Source: Marinobacter maroccanus | Lineage (GTDB): Bacteria > Pseudomonadota > Gammaproteobacteria > Pseudomonadales > Oleiphilaceae | NCBI RefSeq assembly: GCF_002933275.1 | Contig: NZ_PSSX01000006.1 | Coordinates: 124,001-188,000 of the forward strand | Length of the DNA: 64,000 bases | Direction: 5' to 3' | In this document: piece after piece, positions 46,265-53,907 of the stretch | How positions within the stretch are numbered: position 1 is the first letter of the stretch | Layout of the letters: every line of letters starts with the position of its first letter | Program-made: the position numbers and the translations under genes | Notes under the pieces: model-generated | Told to the model about the DNA's origin: nothing | The model's input: the letters and a program-made list of their open reading frames with translations, nothing else | The model's database searches: none

Positions 46265-47473
46265 TTAAGAGACTGGAACCTGATTGGCCTCCGCATTGCG
46301 GGGGCCTTTTTGCTTATGGCGCCAGGCTGCAAGGAAAATAAGCAGCCCGAGGGTTGCTGTAGTAGCCCCGACGTAGCCCGTCGATGACCAGCCGAAACCG
46401 GCTGTGATTGCCATGCCCGCCAGCCACGGCCCGAGGGCGTTGGCGACATTGAAGGCGGCATGGTGCGAAGCCGCCGCCAGGTTCTGTGCGCCATGGGCTA
46501 CATCCATCAGATGGGTCTGAAGTGCCGGGCCCAACGCGCCCATCATGGCTACCAGGAAACAGGCAACCAGCAATACCGGGAGGTTGCCGGTGGTGGAAGG
46601 AAAGGCCAGCAGGATGCAGGCGCTCAGCAAAAGAATTACGCCGACTGCCCGAAATCCCAACCGATCGAACAACCAGCCACCGAGCAGATTGCCGGTAAAG
46701 CCGCCCAGCCCGAACACTGCCAGGGCCAGGGGAATCCAGTACTCCTCAACCTTTGTTACTTCCAGCAGCGTGGGCGCCAGGTAGCTGAACACGGCGAACA
46801 TACCGGAAAAGCCGATGGCGCCGATGGCCAGGGCGAACCAGATACCGGCCCGGTTGAAAGCCCGGATTTCGCTGAACGAACCCTTCCGTTGTTCCTGCGG
46901 ATCCACCGGCAGCACCGAGATCACCATGGTCAGTGTGATCACGGAAATCAGGCCCACGAACATATACACGTAACGCCAGTCCAGCGACTGCCCCATCCAG
47001 GCCGCCATGGGGTTGCCCAGCAGCAGCGCCAGAGTCAGACCCATCATGACGCGGCTGACCGCTTTCGCCCGTTGATGGACCGGTACCAGGGACGCCGCCA
47101 CCAGGCAGGCTACGCCGAAATACGCCCCATGAGGGAGGCCGGCCACGAATCGTGCAATCATGACCCCCGTGTAGTCATCCGCCAGCGCGCTCGCCAGATT
47201 ACCCACTGCGTAGAAAGCCATCAGCCAGATCAGCAACTGGCGCCTGAAAAAGCGGGCGCCGATCACTGCCAGCAGCGGCGCGCCCACCACAACCCCCAAC
47301 GCGTAGGCGCTGATCAGGTGTCCCACCTGTGGTTCGGTAACACCGAGATCCTGCGACACATTGGGCATCAGGCCCATGATGGCGAACTCCCCGGTACCGA
47401 TGGCAAAGCCACCCAGGGCCAATGCGAATTCGATCAGGAAAATCCGGAGTCGTGTGGCTGGTTCGCTGCTCAA
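46265..47473 (-). CDS. MFS transporter, AraJ/drug-efflux type
   Basis: A 402-aa protein with about twelve hydrophobic segments. LALGGFAIGTGEFAIMGLMPNVSQDLGV at the N-terminus is the mark of the AraJ/arabinose-efflux MFS group (DHA1 type); the loop motif RFFRRQLLIW follows. Probably proton-coupled export of small molecules; substrate unknown. Start set at TTG 47473 (LSSEPATRL) with GGGAG upstream; a longer frame to 47521 has no membrane or family content. Confidence 0.85.
   Translation of the reverse strand: MSSEPATRLRIFLIEFALALGGFAIGTGEFAIMGLMPNVSQDLGVTEPQVGHLISAYALGVVVGAPLLAVIGARFFRRQLLIWLMAFYAVGNLASALADDYTGVMIARFVAGLPHGAYFGVACLVAASLVPVHQRAKAVSRVMMGLTLALLLGNPMAAWMGQSLDWRYVYMFVGLISVITLTMVISVLPVDPQEQRKGSFSEIRAFNRAGIWFALAIGAIGFSGMFAVFSYLAPTLLEVTKVEEYWIPLALAVFGLGGFTGNLLGGWLFDRLGFRAVGVILLLSACILLAFPSTTGNLPVLLVACFLVAMMGALGPALQTHLMDVAHGAQNLAAASHHAAFNVANALGPWLAGMAITAGFGWSSTGYVGATTATLGLLIFLAAWRHKQKGPRNAEANQVPVS
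46286..46311 (+). terminator. Rho-independent terminator of fba
   Basis: GGCCTCCGC-ATT-GCGGGGGCC followed by TTTTT; a 9-bp stem with one G-T pair. It lies 23 bp after the fba stop and inside the last codons of the convergent MFS gene. Confidence 0.85.
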
Positions 47474-47654
47474 AAAGCACTCCCTGAAGCCGGTTGAAAG
47501 AGTAAAACCGGCAATTGTCACCTTTCCCGGAACAAGATGCCATACGAATTACCACAGTCGGCACGGCCACAAGTGCCACCGGGTTTGATCTATCGCAACT
47601 GGGCATCACCGGGTGCTTGTATTTTCGCTGCCAGCGTCAAATATAGGTATCAGA

Positions 47655-47683
47655 GATCAATAATTGATCATGCCTGATGATCA
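47655..47683. promoter_or_regulatory. Cluster of GATCA inverted repeats upstream of cbpA
   Basis: GATCAATAATTGATC (perfect 6-bp arms) overlaps TGATCA-N7-TGATCA just before the cbpA binding site GAGGAG. It may be an operator or a translation-affecting stem; no matching regulator is evident. Confidence 0.35.
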
Positions 47684-47698
47684 GTAACGAGGAGTGCC

Positions 47699-48667
47699 AT
47701 GGACTTCAAAGACTATTACGCCGTACTCGGTGTCAGTGAGTCTGCCTCCGCCGAGGAGATTAAAAAGGCTTACCGAAAGCTGGCACGGAAATACCATCCG
47801 GATGTCAGCAAGGAAGAGGACGCCGACACCCGATTCAAAGAGGTTGGTGAAGCCTACGAAGTACTGAAAGATCCCGAGAAGCGAGCGGAATACGACCAGC
47901 TGCGCAAATACGGCGCGAAGGCGGATGGCTCCTTCGAGCCGCCTCCGGGCTGGCAAAGCGGGGCCGGTTTCGGTGGCGGGGGTTACACCGAGGCCGACGC
48001 CCGCCAGTTCAGCGATTTCTTCGAGGAGATCTTCGGTGGTGGCCGCCGGGGCGGTTTTTCCGATGGCTTCGGTGGTGGTTTCCGCCAGAACATGAAACTG
48101 CGTGGTGAGGACGTGCACGCCAGGATTGCGCTGTTCCTGGAAGAAGCGTTTCACGGCTGTGAAAAACAGGTGTCTTTCGCGGTCCACGAGGCCGATGAGC
48201 ATGGCCGGGTAATTCCCCGGCAAAAGACCCTGAAAGTGAAGATCCCGGCCGGCATGCGCGAAGGCCAGCACATCCGCCTCAAAGGCCAGGGCGCGCCAGG
48301 TGTAGGCGGTGGTGAGCCGGGAGATCTGTTCATCGAGGTGGAGTTTGCGCCGCATCCACACTTTGCTGTGGAAGGTCGGGATGTTCTGGTAACTGTGCCG
48401 ATAGCGCCCTGGGAAGCGGCCCTGGGTGCAACGGTGACCATACCGACCGTAGGCTCAAAGGTGAATGTAAAAGTGCCGAAGGGCTCCACCAGTGGCCGGA
48501 AGCTTCGGCTCAAGGGCAAGGGCTTCCCGGGCAAACATCCGGGCGATCAGATTGTCATTCTGCAGATCGCCATGCCCGAAAAACACAGCCCGGAAGCCGA
48601 GAAGCTCTTCGAGCAACTGGCAGAGGCAGAGAAGAACTTCAATCCACGCAGCAAGCTTCACGTTTAA
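47699..48667 (+). CDS. cbpA: CbpA-type DnaJ co-chaperone
   Basis: A 322-aa J-protein: J domain 1-70 with HPD in [11 protein letters not shown], a short Gly/Phe region ([16 protein letters not shown]), and C-terminal substrate domains, without the zinc-finger of DnaJ. This is CbpA architecture. It stimulates DnaK and binds curved DNA in E. coli. The cbpM modulator gene follows by 13 bp, completing the usual pair. Confidence 0.95.
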   Translation: MDFKDYYAVLGVSESASAEEIKKAYRKLARKYHPDVSKEEDADTRFKEVGEAYEVLKDPEKRAEYDQLRKYGAKADGSFEPPPGWQSGAGFGGGGYTEADARQFSDFFEEIFGGGRRGGFSDGFGGGFRQNMKLRGEDVHARIALFLEEAFHGCEKQVSFAVHEADEHGRVIPRQKTLKVKIPAGMREGQHIRLKGQGAPGVGGGEPGDLFIEVEFAPHPHFAVEGRDVLVTVPIAPWEAALGATVTIPTVGSKVNVKVPKGSTSGRKLRLKGKGFPGKHPGDQIVILQIAMPEKHSPEAEKLFEQLAEAEKNFNPRSKLHV

Positions 48668-48680
48668 GCGGGAGAAAGGT

Positions 48681-49025
48681 ATGAGCAAGCAGGATCATAT
48701 TCTGACGGTAGAGGTGCTCGACCAGGATGGAAGCACCTTCACCCTGCGTGAGATCTGCGAGCGTGGCGAGTGCCATGCCGAGTTCGTGATCAAGCTGGTG
48801 GACTACGGGATTATTGCCCCGCTTGAGGACTCACCAGAGGCCCGGCAATGGGAGTTCGATATCGCAGCCCTGAGCCGATTGCGCAAGGCTCAGAGATTAC
48901 AAAGGGACCTGAAAATGAACCTGCCCGGCCTCGCCATGTCACTCGAGTTGCTCGACGAGGTGGAGGAAATGCGTCGGGAAGTGACCCGTCTCAATCAGCG
49001 CATCCGGCAATTGATGGGGGAGTAG
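48681..49025 (+). CDS. cbpM: Chaperone modulator CbpM (MerR-like)
   Basis: A 114-aa protein with a MerR-like winged-helix start (TLREICERGECHAEFVIKLVDYGIIAPLED) and a helical coiled tail. CbpM inhibits the CbpA J domain. Start ATG 48681 after GGAGAAAGGT. It directly follows cbpA, the conserved order. Confidence 0.93.
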   Translation: MSKQDHILTVEVLDQDGSTFTLREICERGECHAEFVIKLVDYGIIAPLEDSPEARQWEFDIAALSRLRKAQRLQRDLKMNLPGLAMSLELLDEVEEMRREVTRLNQRIRQLMGE

Positions 49026-49037
49026 ACCCTCCCCCGC

Positions 49038-49211
49038 TTATTTCTTCTCTTCCAGCGCCTGAATCTCGGCGTAGATCTTTTCCGCCTCCTCCATGAGGGT
49101 TCCGTGAGTTCTCAGATCGCCATTGCGCTGGGCATCCAGTGCCTTGGCGAGCTTCGCCTCGTATTCCTTCTGCAGTTTTTTCTTCGGATCGCCCTTCAAA
49201 AATCCCAGCAT
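49038..49211 (-). CDS. DUF6435 family small protein
   Basis: A 57-aa protein beginning MLGFLKGDPKKKLQKEYEAKL and ending in charged helices (AEKIYAEIQALEEKK). The FLK-DP-KKL-K-Y pattern matches DUF6435, small cytoplasmic proteins of marine gammaproteobacteria with unknown role. It is helical and highly charged. The gene is short but shows a clear family pattern. It is convergent with cbpM, 12 bp away. Confidence 0.8.
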   Translation of the reverse strand: MLGFLKGDPKKKLQKEYEAKLAKALDAQRNGDLRTHGTLMEEAEKIYAEIQALEEKK

Positions 49212-49311
49212 AGTAATGAACCTGTTTTGGCTGACTGTTCAGAGATTTACGTTTTCCGCTCCATAAAGTTCACAAAATTTTCATGATCAAAAACTGGACA
49301 GCTTCAAAAAA

Positions 49312-49352
49312 TGGGATTAAATTCCCAAATACAAATTGGGAAAAATATCCCA
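49312..49352. promoter_or_regulatory. Tandem TGGGA-N6-TCCCA operators upstream of the DUF5666 lipoprotein
   Basis: TGGGATTAAATTCCCA (49312-49327) and TGGGAAAAATATCCCA (49337-49352) share architecture and AT-rich spacers, with centres 25 bp apart. The second has 8-bp arms (AATTGGGA/TCCCAATT). They lie 62-103 bp before the lipoprotein start. A third copy sits just before the DUF6502 gene at 50942-50957. Confidence 0.75.
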
Positions 49353-49414
49353 ATTAATGATCGGGTGGAAAACGTTGTCGCCCGCCGATGCAATAACAAG
49401 CCTGGAGAAGAACG

Positions 49415-50878
49415 ATGAATCGCAAACCTTTAGCAATTGCAGTGAAGTTGGCCATGACCGGGGCTCTGGCCGGTGCCCTTGCCGCTTGTGGTGGCGGTGG
49501 CTCCGGAGACACTGCCACTAGTGGCACCTCATCGGGTACCAGTGTTGGGGCGGTATCCGGCTTCGGCAGTGTTTACGTTAACGGCACTCGCTTTGAAACC
49601 AATGGTAGCGTTAGCAGTGACGATGGCCTGGAACGCGAAGATCAGCTCGAAAAAGGCATGATCCTCAAGGTTGAGGGCGACTGGGATGACCGTGGCGAAG
49701 GCCGGGCCGACAGGGTCAGTTACGACGATACCCTGCGCGGACCGATTTCCGATATGAGCTGGGACGATGTAACCCGCACCGGAAGCCTCACGATGCTGGG
49801 CCAGAGCATCTCATTGGACGGCAAAACGGTCTTTCGTGGCGTGACTCCAACGACCTTGGCTGGTAACCCCCAGGGATATCGGGTAAGGGTCAGCGCCTGG
49901 CGCCTTGAAGATGGCAGCTTCCGGGCCAGCTTTGTCGGCGCCCGTGCCATCGGCCTGGATTTCGATGACGACAACGAGGTGGAAATTGAAGGCGTTGTCG
50001 CCAATCTGGATACAAGCGCCGAGACCTTCACCATCAATGGTTTCCTGATCGATTACACCAGCGCCGTCGGTGATGACGACTTCTCCCTGGATGACCTGGC
50101 AGACGGAATCGTGGTGGAAGTGGAAGGCTACCTGAACGGCAATACCCTCATGGCCGAGGAAATCGACGATGAGGATGACCTGTTCGACGATGATGACGAC
50201 GTCGAAATCTCCGGAAGCGTCTACGACTACGATGCTGTCAGCCGTCAGTTCTCGGTGAATGGGGTCAGAGTCCAGATTAACGGTGGCACCGAGTTCGACG
50301 ATCTCCGTGAAAGCAGCCTGGCCGATGGCCTGTTTGTGAAAGTGGAAGGGGATTACCGCAACGGCGTCCTGGTGGCTGAAGAGATTGAGGGCCGGGAGTC
50401 CGACGCCGAACTGGATGGCCGTATCGAATCCATTAATCTGGCCAACGAATCCATGGTCGTCAGTGGCGTTCGGGTTCAGCTAACCAGCAATACCCTGATT
50501 GATGACGACGACGATGATGACGATGACCGTCGCAGTCGTGTCCAGGATATCCAGAGCCTGCAGGTGGGTGACTATCTCGAGATTGAAGGCCGCCAGCGCA
50601 GCCGCGAGGGCGGATTTCTCGAAGCCCTCAGCATTGAGCGTGAGGATGACGACGACGATGACGATTTCGAACTCGAGGCACGGGTGAGTGCAATCGGAGC
50701 TGATTCCATCACCATCATGAACCTTGAGGTGCTCCGCAATGGCTACAGCCTGTCCGGGGCCCAGGTTGGTGACGAAGTGGAAATCGAGTATCGCCGAACC
50801 AGCGGTGGCCAATATGAGCTGACCGACGATGTCGAAGTCGACGATGATAATGACGACAATAACGACGATGATGATTGA
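49415..50878 (+). CDS. Acidic lipoprotein with DUF5666 repeats
   Basis: A 487-aa secreted lipoprotein: signal MNRKPLAIAVKLAMTGALAGALAAC with the lipid-accepting Cys in LAAC, then a glycine-rich stretch. The body is a series of about five DUF5666-type beta units (FGSVYVNGTRFETNG, GMILKVEGDWDD, VEVEGYLNGNTLMAEEIDDE, FVKVEGDYRNG). It is very acidic, with runs of Asp near 255, 365 and the C-terminus, suggesting divalent-cation binding. Function unknown. Start ATG 49415 after GGAGAAGAACG. Twin operators precede it. Confidence 0.88.
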   Translation: MNRKPLAIAVKLAMTGALAGALAACGGGGSGDTATSGTSSGTSVGAVSGFGSVYVNGTRFETNGSVSSDDGLEREDQLEKGMILKVEGDWDDRGEGRADRVSYDDTLRGPISDMSWDDVTRTGSLTMLGQSISLDGKTVFRGVTPTTLAGNPQGYRVRVSAWRLEDGSFRASFVGARAIGLDFDDDNEVEIEGVVANLDTSAETFTINGFLIDYTSAVGDDDFSLDDLADGIVVEVEGYLNGNTLMAEEIDDEDDLFDDDDDVEISGSVYDYDAVSRQFSVNGVRVQINGGTEFDDLRESSLADGLFVKVEGDYRNGVLVAEEIEGRESDAELDGRIESINLANESMVVSGVRVQLTSNTLIDDDDDDDDDRRSRVQDIQSLQVGDYLEIEGRQRSREGGFLEALSIEREDDDDDDDFELEARVSAIGADSITIMNLEVLRNGYSLSGAQVGDEVEIEYRRTSGGQYELTDDVEVDDDNDDNNDDDD

Positions 50879-50893
50879 TCATTGAATTGCCGG

Positions 50894-50920
50894 TGCGGGC
50901 CGGACTGTTGCCGGCCCGCA
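50894..50920 (+). terminator. Hairpin after the first DUF5666 gene
   Basis: TGCGGGCCGG-ACTGTTG-CCGGCCCGCA, perfect 10-bp stem, 16 bp after the stop. The following tract (TCCTGGCTTTCG) is T-poor, so termination may be partial or Rho-assisted. Confidence 0.55.
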
Positions 50921-50941
50921 TCCTGGCTTTCGAAGTCGCTA

Positions 50942-50957
50942 TGGGAATACAATCCCA
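50942..50957. promoter_or_regulatory. TGGGA-N6-TCCCA operator over the DUF6502 start region
   Basis: TGGGAATACAATCCCA ends three bases before the ATG at 50961 and occupies the place of a Shine-Dalgarno, which is otherwise absent. Same motif as the two copies at 49312-49352. Fits autoregulation by the DUF6502 protein. Confidence 0.72.
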
Positions 50958-50960
50958 AAC

Positions 50961-51809
50961 ATGAAAAAGTCCAACCCCCTGCATCAAGCGCTGTTTCGCA
51001 TTCTGCGCCCTCTGGCGAGGTTGCTCTTGCGAAACGGCATTCCCTTCGGGGAGTTCTCCGAGCTGGTGAAACGTGCCTACGTGGAAGCCGCCCTGGAGGA
51101 CTTTACCGACGGCCGGCGAAAGCCCACGGACTCACGGGCTGCGGTTATGACCGGGCTGACCCGCAAGGAAGTGAAGCGCCAACGGGAGATCCTGGCAGGG
51201 GAAGATACTGGGCACCGCGATGTACTTCATACCAACCGGGCGTCCCGGGTGGTATCAGGCTGGGTCCACGATGCGGTCTTCCAGGCCAAAGACGGAGAGC
51301 CAGCCATGCTGTCATTCGATGGGCCGGGGAGTTTCAGCGAACTGGTCAAGCGATACAGCGGCGATATGCCGCCCCGCGCCGTGCTGGACGAGCTGCTTCG
51401 GGTAGGCGTGGTGTCGGTAGACGGTGAATCGGGCCGACTGATACTGCAGCAAAGGGCCTATGTTCCGGCCGGAGACAGTGAGGAAATGCTCCAGATATTC
51501 GGCGAGGACGTATCAGATCTCATAGCGACCATTGATCATAATCTGGTCAGTGACGAGTCCGGACAGCCACCGCTGTTCCAGAGAACCCTGACCTACAACA
51601 ACATTCCTCCGGAAGTGATGGAGCGCTGGCGCAGGCACGCAGCCGCCCAGTCCCAGGCACTGCTGGAACAGCTGGACAAGTGGCTCGGCCCCCATGATCG
51701 CGATATATCGGGGCAGAAGTCTGGCAGTGAGTCCGGGGATCCGGTCCGCACCGGCGTGAGCATCTTCTTCTTTGAAGAGCCTGCCGGGAAAGAGCCGAAA
51801 GGAGATTGA
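50961..51809 (+). CDS. DUF6502 family protein, regulator-like
   Basis: A 282-aa cytoplasmic protein. An N-terminal helical part (LLRNGIPFGEFSELVKRAYVEAAL) leads into a helix-turn-helix-like stretch (TDSRAAVMTGLTRKEVKRQREIL, about 56-78); a middle region has FSELVKRYSGDMPPRAVLDELLRVGVV. The family's role is not established. The position of matching operators before it and before the adjacent lipoprotein suggests a transcription regulator of the pair (inference). No Shine-Dalgarno; the ATG is nearly leaderless relative to the operator. Confidence 0.78.
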   Translation: MKKSNPLHQALFRILRPLARLLLRNGIPFGEFSELVKRAYVEAALEDFTDGRRKPTDSRAAVMTGLTRKEVKRQREILAGEDTGHRDVLHTNRASRVVSGWVHDAVFQAKDGEPAMLSFDGPGSFSELVKRYSGDMPPRAVLDELLRVGVVSVDGESGRLILQQRAYVPAGDSEEMLQIFGEDVSDLIATIDHNLVSDESGQPPLFQRTLTYNNIPPEVMERWRRHAAAQSQALLEQLDKWLGPHDRDISGQKSGSESGDPVRTGVSIFFFEEPAGKEPKGD

Positions 51810-51814
51810 GTGCC

Positions 51815-52216
51815 ATGAGTCTCACGAGGCAGCCGAACATTATTTGTCGCTGGGAGCCAACGGAGCTTGCAAGCACCATACTGTCCCCATCGTCCCGGCA
51901 GGTGATTCGTTCCTGGATCAGCTTCAACGAATTCCTCGATGAGCATCATGACCCTGTCATGCTGTTGATGGACAATCACGCGACGAATTCTTTCCGCAAT
52001 CTGGTGCAAGTGACCAATCCCGATTTTGCCCCCACGGTAGTTCTGAATGAATTGCTCCGTAAGGGTGTGGTCGAACCCCTGGATAGCGGCTACCTGATGC
52101 TGAGGCGAAGTGTCTATGCGCCTTCGCAGCCCCGGCTTCCAGGCGATTCCCGAGTTGACCAGGTTTTTGAATCCGAGGACGAGATTCCGCGCAGGCGCTT
52201 TAACGATGCTGTCTAA
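51815..52216 (+). CDS. Truncated DUF6502 paralog
   Basis: A 133-aa protein matching only the middle and later part of DUF6502 (FRNLVQVTNPDFAPTVVLNELLRKGVVEPLDSGYLMLRRSVYAP, compare FSELVKRY...AVLDELLRVGVVSVDGESGRLILQQRAYVP in the upstream gene). The N-terminal half with the helix-turn-helix is missing or replaced by unrelated sequence. ATG 51815 has GGAG about ten bases upstream. Possibly a pseudogene or a dominant-interfering fragment. Confidence 0.65.
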   Translation: MSLTRQPNIICRWEPTELASTILSPSSRQVIRSWISFNEFLDEHHDPVMLLMDNHATNSFRNLVQVTNPDFAPTVVLNELLRKGVVEPLDSGYLMLRRSVYAPSQPRLPGDSRVDQVFESEDEIPRRRFNDAV

Positions 52217-52256
52217 CATATACCGGCCAGGAATGCCGGAAAGGGAGAGGAACGAA

Positions 52257-53780
52257 ATGAAACGGCACATCCGCAATCGTGTTATCGGGCTGGCCGCCGG
52301 CACAGTGGCCTTCGGGGCGATTTCCGCCTGTGGTGGAGGAGGCGCTGGCGGAGGCCTGGATATTGCCGATGGCGGTATACGGGGCACCGGGTCCAGCGTT
52401 GGGCCGGTTTCCGGGTTTGGGAGTGTGTTTGTTAATGGTGTGGAGTTCAGCACCGATGACATTCCGAATCGGGAAGTTGAAAGCAACGATGGCATCACCG
52501 CTGAGGGCCTGCTGAGCGAAGGGATGATTCTCAGGGTTGAAGGCGAGTGGCGAGATGATGGCACAGGGACGGCTGAGAAACTCAGTTACGACGATACGCT
52601 GCGTGGTCCGGTAGGCCAGGTGACTGCTGATCCGAGTGGCGCCGGTGAATTCGTTACCCTTTCAGTCATGGGGCAGTCAGTGCGGATCGATCGCCAGACG
52701 GTGGTGCGCGGTACAACCTACGCCACTCTGCTTGGCGGATCTCAAATTACCGATCATGTCCGAGTCAGCGCCTGGCGTCAGGCCGATGGCTCTTATCGGG
52801 CTGGCTACATCCAGATAATCAATCCGGATCTGACCGATATTGAATTGGAGGGCAGCATATCGGCGGTGGATACGGCGATCAATGAGTTCACGATTGGCAC
52901 GATCACTGTTCAATACGATGAGAACAATGTCAGCTTTGGCTCCGGACTCACAGAGGCAGACCTGGAAACCGCCACCGCGCTGGAGGTTGAGGGGGAACTC
53001 AACGGGACCACGCTGGTAGCGGCTACGATCGACCGGGATGACGCCCGACGCTTTAGTCGCAGCAGTGCCGACGATATCGAGTTCACCGCGACAATCGATT
53101 CGTCCTACACCTCTTCGGGCGCTGTTGGCACAAGACCGGGTGAGTTTACGATGGGAAGTCTGACAGTTCGGGTGACAGATGAGACCGAACTTGATGACGG
53201 CATCACTCTCGACGAGCTCACTGAGGGGCTTCTGATTCAGGTGGAAGGGAAGTTCCTCTCCGATACGGTTGTTGAGGCAGATGAAATCGAACTCCGGGAC
53301 GGCAATGCGAAAGTTAAAGGTGTGATTTCTTCCTCTGCGGACAACGCCTTCTTCGTCGGCGGTGTTGAAGTTCGGATTTCCTCGACGACAACCTTCACCG
53401 TTGAAGACGGCTCTGGTATCTCATTCCAGACCCTTCCCATTGGTACTACCACAGTGGAAGTCGAAGGTGTTGAGAAGGGGCAGGGGGCAGACATCTTCAT
53501 CGAAGCCTTAAAGGTAGAGGTGGATGACGAATTCGCTGATTTCGATGATCGAGATCAGTATGAGCTGGAAGGGAAGCTTACGAACATTACCTCTAGCTCC
53601 ATCACGATTCTCGGCGTATCGATAGATGCCGGTCCAACAGCCTATGAGGATAGTTCTCAGAATGAAATTATCGAACGTTTCGATGATGGCGAGCTTCTGA
53701 TTCTCGAAGTTGAATACTCAGGAACGGGGAACGACTTCACCGCAGACGAAATCGAACTCGAAGAAGACGATGACGATTAA
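52257..53780 (+). CDS. Second lipoprotein with DUF5666 repeats
   Basis: A 507-aa paralog of the lipoprotein at 49415. Signal MKRHIRNRVIGLAAGTVAFGAISAC with the lipid Cys followed by GGGGAGGG. The shared N-terminal unit is obvious (SSVGPVSGFGSVFVNGVEFSTDD, GMILRVEGEWRDDG, EKLSYDDTLRGPVG). Five or six DUF5666-type units follow; it is less Asp-rich but ends EEDDDD. ATG 52257 after AGGGAGAGGAACGAA. No TGGGA-N6-TCCCA site was found before it. Confidence 0.87.
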   Translation: MKRHIRNRVIGLAAGTVAFGAISACGGGGAGGGLDIADGGIRGTGSSVGPVSGFGSVFVNGVEFSTDDIPNREVESNDGITAEGLLSEGMILRVEGEWRDDGTGTAEKLSYDDTLRGPVGQVTADPSGAGEFVTLSVMGQSVRIDRQTVVRGTTYATLLGGSQITDHVRVSAWRQADGSYRAGYIQIINPDLTDIELEGSISAVDTAINEFTIGTITVQYDENNVSFGSGLTEADLETATALEVEGELNGTTLVAATIDRDDARRFSRSSADDIEFTATIDSSYTSSGAVGTRPGEFTMGSLTVRVTDETELDDGITLDELTEGLLIQVEGKFLSDTVVEADEIELRDGNAKVKGVISSSADNAFFVGGVEVRISSTTTFTVEDGSGISFQTLPIGTTTVEVEGVEKGQGADIFIEALKVEVDDEFADFDDRDQYELEGKLTNITSSSITILGVSIDAGPTAYEDSSQNEIIERFDDGELLILEVEYSGTGNDFTADEIELEEDDDD

Positions 53781-53784
53781 CTAC

Positions 53785-53825
53785 AAAACCCGTACATAAA
53801 TGCGGCCCACGCCGGCCCGGGTTTT
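53785..53825. terminator. Possible terminator after the second DUF5666 gene
   Basis: AAAACCCG and CGGGTTTT form an outer 8-bp stem enclosing a second GC-rich hairpin (gcggcc...ggcccg region). It is followed by TTTT within the stem; reads as bidirectional. It lies just after the stop codon. Confidence 0.5.
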
Positions 53826-53907
53826 GCTATACATACGGACACGCTTCGCAGGGACGCTGTTACCGACTGTGCAGGATGCATGAAGCACACATGCTCGCGG
53901 AGTCCGT

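Noticed and set aside
50500..50530. Microsatellite or CRISPR-like DNA repeat of gatgac units
   Set aside because: They are in-frame Asp codons inside the DUF5666 protein, without spacers.
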